Shown piece by piece: positions 43,437-55,624 of a stretch of 64,000 nucleotides of DNA. The notes below the pieces were generated by a model that worked only from the letters and a program-made list of their open reading frames with translations, did no database searches and had not been told where the DNA came from. The position numbers and the translations under genes were made by a program. This DNA is from Populus alba (lineage: Eukaryota; Streptophyta; Magnoliopsida; Malpighiales; Salicaceae): positions 193,501-257,500 of the forward strand of contig NC_133289.1 in NCBI RefSeq assembly GCF_005239225.2, read 5' to 3'. Position 1 is the first letter of the stretch; each line of letters starts with the position of its first letter.

Positions 43437-46400
43437 CTATTTCTGCCTCTTGTAAATTTTAGCCAAGAAGGACTTCAACACTGCTTGCACTGCTTTGCTA
43501 GGGTGAGCTTCGATTGAAGCTATCAGTTTCTCATAGCTTTTGCTCTCATAGTCGGCAAATACACCCTATAGAATCAAAATATGAGATTATATATAAGAGA
43601 AAGGAAATCTGAAGGACATAATGCGAAATTTCTGTATCACGCAAAAGTTTGCCAAAAAACTCAAAAGGAAAGTTGCATCGTTACACATACATCAATCACA
43701 AAGTGAAACACTTGTACATTATATACTCTCATTTGAAAGTTTTTAAGCATTATTTACTTGAGATCAAGTTCAAACCTGAAGGTTCAGCTCGTGATAGAGG
43801 GCCTTCACTTTTGCTACATTTGCCGGGTCAGCTTTCCCATAGTTTTCCTGGAAGAAAATAACATCAGTATGCAACGCTACCTTACTTTCACCAGAAACAA
43901 GAAAGCGAATAAAATAATGTGCTACTCTTAACTCTTACATGTAATAGTTTCTTTTGCTCTTCGTTGCAAATCTCCAAAGCCTTCACAACCAACCAAGAGC
44001 ACTTGAAATCTTCAATATCTGTTCCTATCTGATTGCAAAATGAATATATATCAGTAAGAACTCCAGTCAATCAGATAAGCAGATTAGCCGTTTAATTTTT
44101 CCATTACCCCCTGGATTCTGTTCACTAAAAATATATCTCTTATCCATAATATGAGCTCACCTTGCCAATTGTCTCTGGAGCACCAAAGCAATCTAAGTAA
44201 TCATCCTACACAAGAAACATAAAAAGCTGATTGAGGTGAATGAAGTACTATATTTGAGAAAAGAAAGATGTGTTGCAGCCAATGTTAAAGAAAAAAGATC
44301 ACACCATTAAGACCTCCAATACCACATTACCTGTACTTGGAAGTAAGTTCCCATCTCAACAAGAATATTCTTTACATCAACATGGTTGTCCAGATTCTCA
44401 CCCGCCATGAGCAATGCACATGCAACCTGAGTAGATTAAATGACCAATAATCAAATAATAAACCAGACTGATACATCTATAATGTGGAAAATGTGATTTA
44501 TAAACATTGGCTTGCAGGGGGGGTGGTCAGAGAGAACCACAATAAAAGAATTCATACGCGGGAATGTGTTGGCTGTAGTTTAAGAGTTGGGGCCAATGGT
44601 TCAGTTAAAGCTGAAGTATGAAAGTCTAGATGCAAGAAATAGCATGGCGGCATACTGCATCATTAAACTATTATGAAGGGTTTATGTGATCAGCACAGCT
44701 GAATCTCAACTAATCCTCCGGAATTCAATAATACTCTTTTCAACCATAATCAGGCAGTGCATACTCACAGGAAGGTAAAATGAGTAGTAGGCGGTCTTGT
44801 ACTGCACAATTCGCCGGTGTCTGCATATATTTCCAACAAATTCAAAGTTACCAAACGATTTAGAATTGGAAAATAAACCAACAAAGTTATGGAAGCTTCT
44901 GTGAGTTTTACCTGAATAGAAATTACTAGATAAGTGAATTGAGAGCTAGTTGCATGCTTAGATTTAAAGGTTTCAATAGATTTTAACATGTCAAATAACC
45001 ACAAGAATTATACTAAAATCAACTACTTTTGCATCCTCAAGACCTATTTTCCATTGGTGGATCTGGATGAAAACAGATTTATATCCTACTACAAGCAACA
45101 ATGAACTAGAATAATAATGAGAAAAATATAGAATTGTCTATGCTCATGATAGATGCGAGCTGCTTTGTCATGCAATCCTACCTACACATGAGGGTTTTCT
45201 CGAAGGAATTTCTCATGGGTTGGTCATTTGTCTAACTACGCAGAGACCTGTAAGTTTCAGGGTTAGAATATGCTTTCACTTACAGAGACAAAGTGTACTT
45301 GGACAAGTCCTTTTCTCCTTCGAGTGTTGTAATCAGATCTATCATCTGTCCAGAGGCTGTTTGAAACTCAACCTGCATAGGAACAGCATATACAAAATGT
45401 CAGCAAATTTCCATATCCGAAAGTATTTAAGAAAAATGTGAGAAATCAATTACCTCATTGAACAAGTCGAGGAGATCTACATAGTATGCCTTGTCTCTGA
45501 AGTGGTTTTTGAGAATTCTAGGGATGTGATTGCGAAGCAGAACCCCATCATTTGCTGCAATAAGACCAACCTACAAAACAGTTTATCAAAGTCAATTTTA
45601 CTAGCAGCGGAAACCTAAATGATAGTGGTAAACAACATGCTCATTGTACCAACCTTGGGCAACCTAAACCAGCAGGGTTGACCACGCCTTGTATGGGAAC
45701 TATCCATAATGTCATCAAGAACAAGAAAATATGCTTGAAGCTGCAAATATTAACGTGAAATACCATAAGTTGATCGTGAACTAGCAGAAATATTATCTAA
45801 TGAACTAAATCAAAAGGTGAGAAGAGTACAGTTTTCAATAGTCATACCCATTCAATACACCAACCAAGAGCACTTGTGAGAAAGATTTCATCTTCCGTTA
45901 ATTCCTTTCCTTCTTTCAAGTATTTGTAGCTGTCAATCACAGATAGTCCTCGATTTAGCTTCCCTGGAAAACAAATTGCGATGGTTGATTTAATGTTTCA
46001 ATTGCAACCTCCAAGGCTGATAATTAATCACAACTATTTAACTTCTTTGTTATGGTTGATTTAATGATTCAATTCCTACCTCCAGGCACATTGTAGTCCA
46101 ACATCTGCAACATAGAAATGAATATAAAAATTAGGAAAAAAAACAAAAGTTAATCAGCATAAATCCTAAGCTCAGACATTAAATTAACAAATTCGGAGAC
46201 AAATTATCCATCCCAAATTCGCAAACAAGAAAAGCTAAGTTGGCTTCGATACAATTTATAACAATGTATAAACCCATCTCCCGAAAGTGCTGTTTGGGTT
46301 GCTTTCAGGATCATTAGGCCTGCTAATTATGCCCAAGATTTTCCCTATGCAGTACTTGGAGCATCGTAGATACAAAGCAAGGGAACCATGTGGTGTTGGA

Positions 46401-47020
46401 AAGAATTCAAGATAACGAATATGCATGACAGGGTAGAGCTCAGGGATAGCTTTTTCTTATATCCCAATTTAAAGCTGTATTGATTGAACCACTTCTGTTG
46501 ATTTCAACTCTCTTCATACTTCATTTAGACACACAGAACAAAGATTAATGAGGGATTACTTATTCTGACATGATTTCCCAAAAACCCCATCTTTAAATCA
46601 AGATCTTGTTCACTGTCTGGCCATAGCAATTTTAGAACAGATTCTTTACACAATCAACAAAGATCCTCATGTTTCTTGCTCTACTCAAATTCTTATCCAT
46701 ATAGTGCATCAAAATCATTCCGGGTTCTTACACGAAACAAACAAATAAACCCATAAAACAGCATTTTCAACCTCAAGATTCATAATTGCATTTCCATTAC
46801 CAATCAAATCAAGCAAAAGCACACGCACCCCAAAACCAATAAAACACAAAGATCGAAACTTTCACGAACTGATGCAAAGAAAACCAAGAAAAGGCCTAAA
46901 AGGGAATACCCTCTCAACCCAATCACGAGAATCAGGACTCCATTCGAAAGCAGGATCCTCAAGGAGCTCTTTCTTGAGAACAGAGTAGACATTCAAGAAC
47001 GTTGACTTCAGATCTGCCAT
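43437..47020 (-). CDS. FPS: farnesyl diphosphate synthase
   Basis: Twelve exons join in frame: 47020-46910, 46104-46080, 45963-45848, 45740-45654, 45570-45454, 45372-45284, 44820-44769, 44426-44331, 44205-44161, 44028-43939, 43847-43776 and 43565-43437. The product is 342 residues, the usual FPS length. It condenses IPP with DMAPP and then GPP to make farnesyl diphosphate, the precursor of sterols, sesquiterpenes, ubiquinone side chains and prenylated proteins. The first Asp-rich motif is in '[19 protein letters not shown]' (aromatic residue before the motif sets C15 length); the second is '[11 protein letters not shown]'. Active-site lysines lie in 'GGKLNRGL' and 'GKIGTD', and the C-terminus is KIYKRQK. 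It starts [13 protein letters not shown], as do the short cytosolic forms, and no transit peptide precedes it. The Arabidopsis gene FPS1 is At5g47770. Confidence 0.98.
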
Positions 47021-47117
47021 GGCTGCTGACTTCTGGTCGTAGGTGTTAAAGTAGACACACACAAGACAAGACAAGAGGATTGTGGTGAAGATGGTAATGT
47101 TAGAATGGCCCCTCCTT

Positions 47118-47119
<2 letters not shown>

Positions 47120-47177
<58 letters not shown>
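47120..47177. repeat. 58-base poly(T) homopolymer upstream of FPS
   Basis: An unbroken run of T on the plus strand, that is A58 on the FPS strand, ending about 100 bases before the FPS start codon. It lies in the probable leader or core promoter. Its length may be inexact because homopolymers are hard to sequence. Confidence 0.9.
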
Positions 47178-47180
<3 letters not shown>

Positions 47181-48879
47181 TGGAGGAGGAGATGATGTGG
47201 TTTACTATATATTCCTGTTCTTGTTGGCTTATGGCCCTGTTTTTTATTTGCATAAAATAGGAGTACAAATGAGAGAATATAAGTGGAGGGTCTTCTCGTT
47301 TGAATTCTCAAGTTCCAATGGAAGGAATTACACCGCTTGCCAAATTCATCATAAAATGTTAGTATTTGTAATTGTTTTTCCTTTTCTTTTTTATACTATA
47401 ATTTGTTTTGATGAAAATTCAGGGATTTTGTATTATATGAAATTGCTCAAAATATCTCTAGCTTGTGGAATCTATTTAGTATAATTTAGGGATCTAGTTT
47501 CTTCTTATTACCGCCCAAAAATAATCGATTCCTAAGGCATCCATTCTCATAAGTGGAGTGGCCTTTGCTTAGAGCAAGTAAGGAATCTAAAGAAATGTAG
47601 ATTTGGAGTGAATTATACATTTTTATTTCACGTGTGGAGTCCATGCTGCGGAATCGTAAAATAACAATCAATCAATAAATTAATATGTATACTTAGAAAT
47701 TGATCTTGATAATAGTCATGTGATCAAATTTACAAAAATACCTTGCACGTTAGCACTATACTCTAAATGAAGTAAATAATATTGGTAGTATCACGTGTGG
47801 AGTCAAGAGTTTGAATGGACCACCTGCCTACCATTTCTTAAAATTGATAAAAAAAACAAATGCTAAGAGGTTTCTTCTAGGCATGAGATCTTGGATCGTC
47901 AACAAAAAGATCTTTAATTTATCCCTCCATAAACTTGGACATTTGAAAAAACAAGAAAGGGTCCCATTTCCATTATAGAATATCATTATATATAAATACA
48001 CACACAAACACAAGAGAAAGAATTTATAGGAAAAGACAACTATGCTCTTAAAGCAATAGATATTAAATATATAAAAAAAGAGGTTTTGAGGTAATTGCAT
48101 GTAAATTATAAATATAAATAGGAAGAGGAAAACAATAAAAAAGAGAGAAAGATCTAAAATTAGAGAGAGGGAACCGAATGGAGAGAAATAAAAGAGAAAA
48201 AGGAAGGGGAAATGGAAGAAAATTAGAAGAAATAAGTTGTTAATGTGAGATCTATGTTTTAATTATGTTTAAGGGTTGTTATTAGTTGCGACTTTGAATT
48301 TGTTGAAGATTAGGGTTTTGATGATTATATTTTAGATTTAATTTATGAGTTGATTGAATTATTATGAATTAATTATCATGGATAATTGTTTTATTGGTTG
48401 AATTTTAGATGATTTCGTAAAAATTAATGATTTTGAGATCAATTAGTTTAATTGATGTGTTAGGTGTAAGAATATTGAGAAATTATGAAAAAAAAATCCC
48501 TTGTTGAAAATCTGGGCGGTATAATCTTGATATTATACATTATCTACTTGCTGAGTTGTTAAACTCACCATTTCACTGTTTATCTTTTTTAGATTTATAA
48601 CTTGTTAGTAAAATATTTTTGTTAGACTTTTAGAACCTGTTTTTTTTTATTGTAATTAGTATTTTTTTTATGTCTGTTTAGTGCTTCATAACTATAATAT
48701 TTGTATTAACTCTTGTATTAGGATAATCAATTTATATTATGAAATTATTTATGTTATCATATCATGTAAAAAATTATTTTGTTTATATAAGTGAAAATTT
48801 TTATATGCAAGTTTGAGTTTGTATAGATATGAAAACATTATTTATGTGATGGTCATAAATTTGAAAATCAAGTCACTAG

Positions 48880-48883
<4 letters not shown>

Positions 48884-48920
<37 letters not shown>
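48884..48920. repeat. (AT)n microsatellite
   Basis: A pure AT run of about 37 bases. Confidence 0.95.
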
Positions 48921-48926
<6 letters not shown>

Positions 48927-49114
48927 TTGAAATACTAGCACGCAATGCAGCACAAACTTCTTCATTTTTCTCATCCAAGGAAAAATAAATAAAAGCTTGC
49001 AAGACATTCTAAGAATATTTTACACATGAATCATAACGTTTCAAGTTTGTAAATTATACACAATGGATGACGACCAAGTTTCCAATTCTTCACTATTTAT
49101 TGTTTGAATTGCAT

Positions 49115-49115
49115 G

Positions 49116-49152
<37 letters not shown>
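49115..49152. repeat. compound (TA)n(TG)n microsatellite
   Basis: About twelve TA units pass directly into about eight TG units. Confidence 0.95.
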
Positions 49153-49153
<1 letters not shown>

Positions 49154-49635
49154 TCTCTTAGAATGTCTTGCATGCAACATTTGAATATAATGTCTTAATG
49201 AATTATTTTGTCTCATGTATTAAGTTATTATGATAACTATTGTAAAATTTGACTCGATTTGACAAGTTGAATCGTGACTCAAAACCTAGACCGGGTTAGG
49301 TTTCAACAATAATAAGAGAAGAGATGATTTGATATGATCCAATAAAAAACTTGAGTTGGTTTGTCATCAGTTAGTCTAGAAAAAACCTAATTAAAACCTA
49401 TTTATCTTTTTTTATTGTTTTTTTTTAAAATAATATCATCTTTACTATTAAATAATAAAAAACCTAGGTTGATTCATGATCTACCTAGGTAAACTATCTG
49501 TTTAAAAATTATAGCCATAACCAAACAATGAAAAAGGTATTCCTGTAATTTGCCATTAATTTGAGGCTTAAAGTTCAATGGCCATGGAACCACTTCTCCA
49601 ATTAAAATCTTTGAAAAAATCATCATAGCACTTTT

Positions 49636-49852
49636 TTGTCAGTATAATTGTGATTGTTTTTCAAATAATTTTTCATGCTAAAATGTATGTTAATGATATT
49701 TTTTGTTTTTTTAAAAAATTATTTTTGACATCAACATATCAAAATGATTTGAAAACACTAAAAACATATTAATTTGAAGTTAATAAAAAAAATAAAAAAA
49801 TTTCAAAAATTATTTTTTTATAAATATTTTTAAAAATATAGAAACAAACGTA
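49636..49852 (+). repeat. dispersed repeat family A, copy 3
   Basis: Forward copy of the family seen reversed at 41224-41412, from ATAATTGTGATTGTTTTTCA through TTTTTGACATCAACATATCA to GAAACAAAC. It is non-coding and AT-rich, and has no visible target-site duplication. Confidence 0.75.
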
Positions 49853-50066
49853 CCAGTAACATCACATGTGATTTCCATTCTCCCTTTTCTTTTTTATCTT
49901 TTATTTTCCATGAATAAAAAGAATCGGACCCGGCAATAACATAATTGGAATTGCGATCTTTGCAAAAACAAAACCATTTTTCACAAAACAGAACTATCCA
50001 GATTTTGCTGTTAACACCGTGAGAAGCAGCAGCAACAGCCACAAAAAACCTGCCTACCAAACACTC

Positions 50067-50109
50067 GGTAGTGTGGTTGCGGGTGAAACTCACCCGCAAC
50101 CACACTACC
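50067..50109. repeat. perfect 20-bp palindrome with a 3-base loop
   Basis: GGTAGTGTGGTTGCGGGTGA at 50067-50086 and its exact reverse complement at 50090-50109 are separated by AAC. The arm resembles the outer terminus of repeat family A (GTGTGATTATAGTTG and relatives), so this may be two family ends fused in inverted orientation. A transcript would form a tight hairpin. Confidence 0.9.
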
Positions 50110-50924
50110 AAACAGCCACTCAAACTCTGATCAGATGCTTCCAACCCTGTTTTGCATTTGTATTCCCATGAAGTACTAGCCGCAAATCATCACAAAATCC
50201 ATTCAAATTGGAGTCAATTTACTTTGGTCAAATGGCAAGAGATCCAATGAACCAAATGGAATGGCATTAGCATGGAGCAGGTTGCAAGCACACAAGTTAC
50301 ACATAAATAAACTTGTGAAAGCCACCATTGTTGAAAAGGACCAGCATTTGAGTTGGAAGGGCATTTAAGACCAGTCCACATTGCCTATTCAATGACGTTG
50401 ATGGATCTCACCTAGGAGGATGAGCCATCAGGTTGGAAATCTGAAATGTGACATCATGGCATCTGACTCGAGTTAGGCTAATAGCAGTTGCTAATAAAAA
50501 TCTGAGCGTAGGGTTGGTAAGGACTTAAAAATGCTTCAAGGCTGACAAAGTCAGGAGTCACCAATCAGAATCAGCCTTTTGACTGTTATAAAATTAGCGT
50601 CTTTCTGGCATCCCCGTCTATGACAGAGAGGATGTCTTGCTCTTTTTTATTCCTTGGTTCGGTCTACAAGGTATTGGATCTGGGCTTACATTTTGGGGCA
50701 ATAAGATGTCTGAAATATCTGGGCTAATGGCCATATTCTTTGTGGTTTTAGCCACATGAAGGCTTCACTTCCATCATCCAACCACTTCTTGCCAATTGTC
50801 GAAATCCCACAAGGCCACAACCCCTTCAAAAGTTTGGAGCACAAAAGTGGCTTGTAAGTTGTAACATCCCAACAGCATCACATTCCAAAGCTGCAAAAAT
50901 CTGCTCCTCGGTTCTGTTGCTGCA

Positions 50925-53100
50925 ATGACACTGCAAAAAGAGCTGCTCAGCTTCTCTCAACTCAGAACATCAGGCCCTTCTTAGACTCTGCTGAGGCCTT
51001 TCTCTTTGATTGTGATTGTAAAGTCGTTTTCTTTCTAATAAAAAAATTTGTTTGTTTTAGTTAGTGACGGTGAATTATGAAATCAGATTTTGTCCTGAAT
51101 GTGAATTTGTTTGATTAATTGTGTGTGTAGGTGTGATTTGGAAAGGAGACAAACTCATTGATGGGTTCTCTCAAACAATGGACTTCCTTCGTTCTAAGGG
51201 GAAAAAATATGCCAAGAAGTTCCATTCCCTTTGGGTTTCGGTTGATGAGGTCTGTTTCTATGGCATTTCAATGGAACTATAATTCCCTTTTTTTTGTTTT
51301 CAAGCTCTTTCTTGCTGTGTGTTTGAATTGTGGATTGATTGTGTTTGAATTGTGGAAATTTACGAATATTTCCTTTCTTGGGCAGGCCTTTATCACTTGT
51401 CAACCTCCACTGTCATATAGCATAACACTAATTTTTGAAATTAAGTAGAGGCTTCATGTTAGATCACAGCTCAGTGGTCTTTTAAACACCTGTTTCATCA
51501 TTCAAGTGCCTTCTACCTATTGTCTCAAACAGTGAGGTTCCTTAAAAAATGGTGACATAGTTTTTGCACCATCTATAAAATCTTGAAGGCAGCGTCCTGT
51601 TGGAAGGAGGCTTACCTTTTCTCCTCGTAGATGGTTCACTTACAACACTTTTGTCTTGTACATTGTTCTATCCATTTCCATTGCAGATGTTCAACTTCTT
51701 TTACAACATGGAAGCATTAGCTATCTTGTCTTTGCTTTTACTTGTATCTTACATTTGGTCTTAAAGGGAGCGGACGTGTTCTACCATGTTTTTTATTTAA
51801 CAAGAACAACAATTTACCATATGCTCTTGTTTTACACAATATGGTGGCACCAATTTATTGCAGGAAGATGGTGAAGAGAGAATAGGGCTGAATCAAATTC
51901 CCTCTATGAACATGATAAGAGTGTAAAGTAGCAACTTGGCTGCAATTTCTTCGAGCTTCACTTGTCTATTTAGTTCTGTTTTCCTGTTTGAGGTTTGTAA
52001 TGGTGCAACTCCTACCTCGGGTTGGTGCAGTTGTGGTTGGAATAGATCCGCGCATCAACTGTTACAAGCTTCAGTAAGTGTTTCTAAATCCTACGTTACC
52101 TCTTCTACCGTGTTAAGTCTGCTGTATTTTGATTTGGTCATGTTGTTATGAGATTTTGAGCAAGATACTATTTGAAATCGATTTTTTAAGGCAACAGCAG
52201 AGCATAAGTTCACTTGTCAGCTTCTCTAAGATTCAATGACAAAAAGATTTCCTGCCAATTGAACACTAGCTGAGCGGCCAAGGCATGGTTAGGTCTTAGT
52301 TAGATATTTCCTTTTTCGATGCAAAATATCGACATTGATCTCGAATTTGATTCCACAAGACATCTCATAGCTGGGGCTGTAATATAATAATAATTACGAG
52401 CTACATGCTTCTTGTTTCAAGATAAATATTGAATTGACAGGTATGGAACCTTATGCATGCGTGAGAAACCAGGTTGCATTTTTGTTGCTACGAATAGTGA
52501 TCTAGTGGGACGTAAGACTGATTAATAGGAGTGGCCTGGTAAGTAATTAGATCTTCTATTATAACAAGACCTTTCACCTGACAGTTTCACCTCTTTAATT
52601 TCGGTTCTTGGTTTCAGGTGCAGGTTGTATGGTTGCTGCCACATGCGGTTCAACAGAGAGAGGGCCTATTACAGTTGGAAATGCTCGAGTCTCAAAAAAC
52701 ACAACAATTGGTCCTCATTTCATACTGACATCATCACTAACCTTTGACAACTTATATTCTCACAGGAGACTGTTTGTAGATTAAATGTTTAATGTCCTGT
52801 GTTTTGCAGCTTTCTCATCGGCACCTCCAAAATGTGCATGGTGGGTGATAAACAAGATGCTGATATTTTATATGGACAAAATGCTGGCTGCAGAACTCTC
52901 CTTGTTCTTTCAGATAGACTGATTTCTCTTGTTTTTGAATTCCCTCTTACCCTGAAATAGAATGTTAACTCAAAGCACACGATGCTGAAAAACTTGCTGG
53001 TGTAACAACGAAAACTACTCTTCAAGATCCATCAATCAATGTCCAGCCAGATTATTATACAAGTAAGGTGTCTGACCTACCTGACTTACTGGTACCATAA
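50925..53100 (+). pseudogene. decayed phosphoglycolate phosphatase (PGLP2-like) gene
   Basis: Recognisable exons, in order: about 50943-51017 (ends FLFDCD), 51131-51249 (VIWKGDKLIDGF...), a fragment at about 51865-51928 (YEHDKS), 52021-52073 (VGAVVVGIDPRINCYKLQ), 52441-52511 (YGTLCMREKPGCIFVATNSD), 52618-52680 (GCMVAATCGSTE), 52811-52913 (MCMVGDKQDADILYGQNAGC) and 53000-53100 (GVTTKTTLQDPSINVQPDYY to TAA). PGLP dephosphorylates 2-phosphoglycolate through an HAD-fold Asp nucleophile. Damage is clear. The segment with TNNS and its neighbours (about 15-20 residues) is missing after 'LRSKGKK', and most of the next exon is lost. The 51.9-kb fragment needs a frame change, the 52.6-kb exon has no donor and its KPSTFMMD continuation is absent, the donor after 52913 reads AT instead of GT, and the acceptor before 53000 reads TG instead of AG. 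Codon phases of the surviving exons still match. Confidence 0.85.
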
Positions 53101-53979
53101 ACCTCATTACTTTCCTTTCAGTCATTCTCGTAGGCCTGTTGACAGTGCTGGTAGTGGATTCCTGTTAAAAATCTCAGGGATTGTTGGGCATTTTTACAGG
53201 TATTGTCTTACCTTCGATGCCATAATTCTCAGCATTTGAGAACAATCATAATGGTATCATCTTTTTGCTTGATTGCTTCCTGCTTGAAAAGCTATATTAC
53301 AGAAACACTGATAAATGTTCATTCTAAGAACTCGTAAGTTCTTAATTACAATCTTCACATCGTAGGAAAGTTTACCATAGTGAAACAGACTAGTAAGCTA
53401 ATAACTAGCCACTTGCATGGTCGCATTTTTTGCTCATTGTTCATCGCCTATGCCTCTGTTTCTAGCAGTGTCCTAAGAACTACTGCACGATAGAATTGAT
53501 TTTTGACGAGACCTTTAAAAGTAGCATTTGAGAATGTTAATTAACACGGGAATTTCAAGTCATTGCTAGTTTGCATCGGGATGTCGATTTCTGAAATTCG
53601 TCTAAGATTTTGCATCTACGATCACCCAAAGCAAGGAAGAAGTTTGTTTAGGCTACAGTTTCAAAGCATAAGAGTTTATCCAAAAAAGATATCATGGCAA
53701 GGCTTCATTAACCTCAGAGAATACTCATGTTTCTTGGATTTTTATCTATCTATCTATCAACCCTCAATCCCAGCCTAAGATGCAAGATTACATTCATATG
53801 ATAGGCAAAACTGATCAATGGTTTCCATAAAAGGAATTTATTATAGATTGCTTCATCATGTAGCTGGAAATTAATTGTCCCAAGTACAAGTAAGAGCGAG
53901 CTTCATATATGGGCTCTTAAGGTTAAGGGAAGGCGGAAATCAAGAAGGGGAGGAAAGGAAGAAAAAACACTTGGGTTTC
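53101..53979. other. spacer between the PGLP pseudogene and the MEE9-like gene
   Basis: Nothing coding was recognised. The right end is the 3' flank of the minus-strand gene. Confidence 0.5.
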
Positions 53980-54423
53980 TTATGAAGGATGAACCTTTTT
54001 AGTGGAAAGTCCCTTCCAAGCTGTTTTCATGGAAGCAGAAGCAGAATTAAGTGCAGCCTCCATGTACTTCGTAGAAGCCATAGTTGCAGCTTTCTCCATT
54101 AGATTTCCCATGTTTCTAGCACTCTCAGCAGTCTTTTCTAAACTTTCCATTTCATTCCTTGCCATGAGTTCCATTTCCACTTCAAACCTCCTAAATTCAT
54201 CCATGGCATCTTCCATGACTCTATCAAGATAATCCTCAGCTTGTTGCATAGCCACTTCAGCTTGTTTGACTTCCTTTTCCTGTTCAAGTTCCATTGCTGG
54301 CCATGACTTGTATGCTTCTAGCTCAAAGAGTTTCAGAAGGTCATCAATGGAGGAGGGATCGAAGTTTTTGTCTTGGCAAGCTTGGTTGGAGAGCAAGGTG
54401 AATTGGGAGAGGAGAGCTTCCAT
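53980..54423 (-). CDS. small coiled-coil protein, MEE9-like (At1g60870-like)
   Basis: A single uninterrupted exon encodes 147 residues, from MEALLSQFTLLSNQA to GLSTKKVHPS. The protein is rich in Glu, Met, Ala and Lys and almost wholly helical. Residues about 45-115 form a likely coiled coil ('EQEKEVKQAEVAMQQAEDYL' and 'DEFRRFEVEMELMARNEMES'), followed by an Ala/Ser-rich helix ('YMEAALNSASASMKTAWKGL'). I recall this pattern from the small plant family that includes Arabidopsis MEE9 (maternal effect embryo arrest 9). Its biochemical role is unknown and the family link is from memory. There is no signal peptide or membrane segment. A TATA box lies 71 bases upstream. Confidence 0.75.
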   Translation of the reverse strand: MEALLSQFTLLSNQACQDKNFDPSSIDDLLKLFELEAYKSWPAMELEQEKEVKQAEVAMQQAEDYLDRVMEDAMDEFRRFEVEMELMARNEMESLEKTAESARNMGNLMEKAATMASTKYMEAALNSASASMKTAWKGLSTKKVHPS

Positions 54424-54493
54424 GTTTTGTTACTGTAAGGCCTGAAAATATGAAAAATGATGCAGATCTAGCTAGCAAAATAGCAAACCTTCC

Positions 54494-54499
54494 TATATA
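54494..54499 (-). promoter_or_regulatory. TATA box of the MEE9-like gene
   Basis: On the minus strand CTTATATAGG lies about 70 bases before the ATG at 54423, a normal distance for a short plant leader. Confidence 0.6.
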
Positions 54500-55624
54500 A
54501 GGTACATTACCAAAAAGTTTGCCCTAGTGGGTGGGGGGATCATTGAATCCTTTTAACCCCTAATGTTTATTTCTTAGTTTCAAGCAATCAATCCTGACCA
54601 TCCATTAAGTTCCTTTAACTTTCATGGCTAGATTCTTAACGTTCAGAGATCCTTTCCAAATTTCAAAAGTAGAATGATCTTTTTCCTTTGTGCATGGGGT
54701 AGGGTTACAGCAATGGATGGCTTTTCTTATCTCGTAATCCTTGTGTAGTGGACAAAGGGCCCCCCTGCCTGCTTCACATCGTCAAAGAATCATAAATTTT
54801 CACGTCCTTTCTTGGACTCCATGGCAAAGCAAACTTTTTTTTTTCTTTTATATATATATATATAAAACAACAACAACAACAACAACTTGATTAATTTAAT
54901 TGAATTTGAAAGACTAATTGTTTGTTGGGACGTGTCCCAAATACTAGAAAATTGATATAAAAAAATAGTGCTCAATGTAATTATTTTTTTAATTAATAAG
55001 CATAAAATTTATGCAAGACATCTTAAAGAAAAAACTATTATTCCATATAAATCAATGGTTGAATGCTAACTCAAGTGTTGATCATGGTATTAAATCTAAT
55101 TTAGTTTAATAAATCATCTTGGTTATTTAATGATTCGAGATCTAAGTTGAATTTGATTTAAATTGCTTGGAAAACTGATATGGTTAAATTGGTGAATCCA
55201 TAAGTATACGTATAATTTAGAACTTTTATCAAATTTGTTTTTGTAACCTTTCACAAAAAAATTAATTTTAATTATTAATTATTCAAGGAAGTTTAACCAT
55301 AAATAAACAAATAAAAGCTATAGATTTGGATTATGAAAATCTTTAGGAATGAATGTTTGTGATCTGTATTGCAAGGAAGGCCCAAAGCACAACATGTAGA
55401 AAGGGCACTCGACGAGCAACCTGCAGATTTAGAGCCCACCATAAAAATATTGCCTGATGTGTTGTAGCCTTATTCCCATGAGAGGCATGGGGCTGTAGAA
55501 ATCATCAAGAAACAACTTTTCTATTTCATCATTGTAATTAGCTGAATCCACGAGGAAATTATTGTCGTGTAATTGCTGATTTACATTAATTTAGGATATC
55601 ATTAAGGCGTGGTTTGCAATAAAT

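Larger units (their letters stand above)
47178..50066. other. upstream region of FPS and AT-rich spacer
   Basis: Contains the FPS promoter, microsatellites at 48884-48920 and 49115-49152 and repeat family A at 49636-49852. Purine-rich low-complexity sequence lies at 48115-48240. No gene was recognised. Confidence 0.5.

Noticed and set aside
46862..47311. 149-codon minus-strand frame containing a poly-lysine run
   Set aside because: The lysines come from the A58 homopolymer. The real protein starts at the MADLKSTF methionine within it, and the upstream part is leader or promoter.
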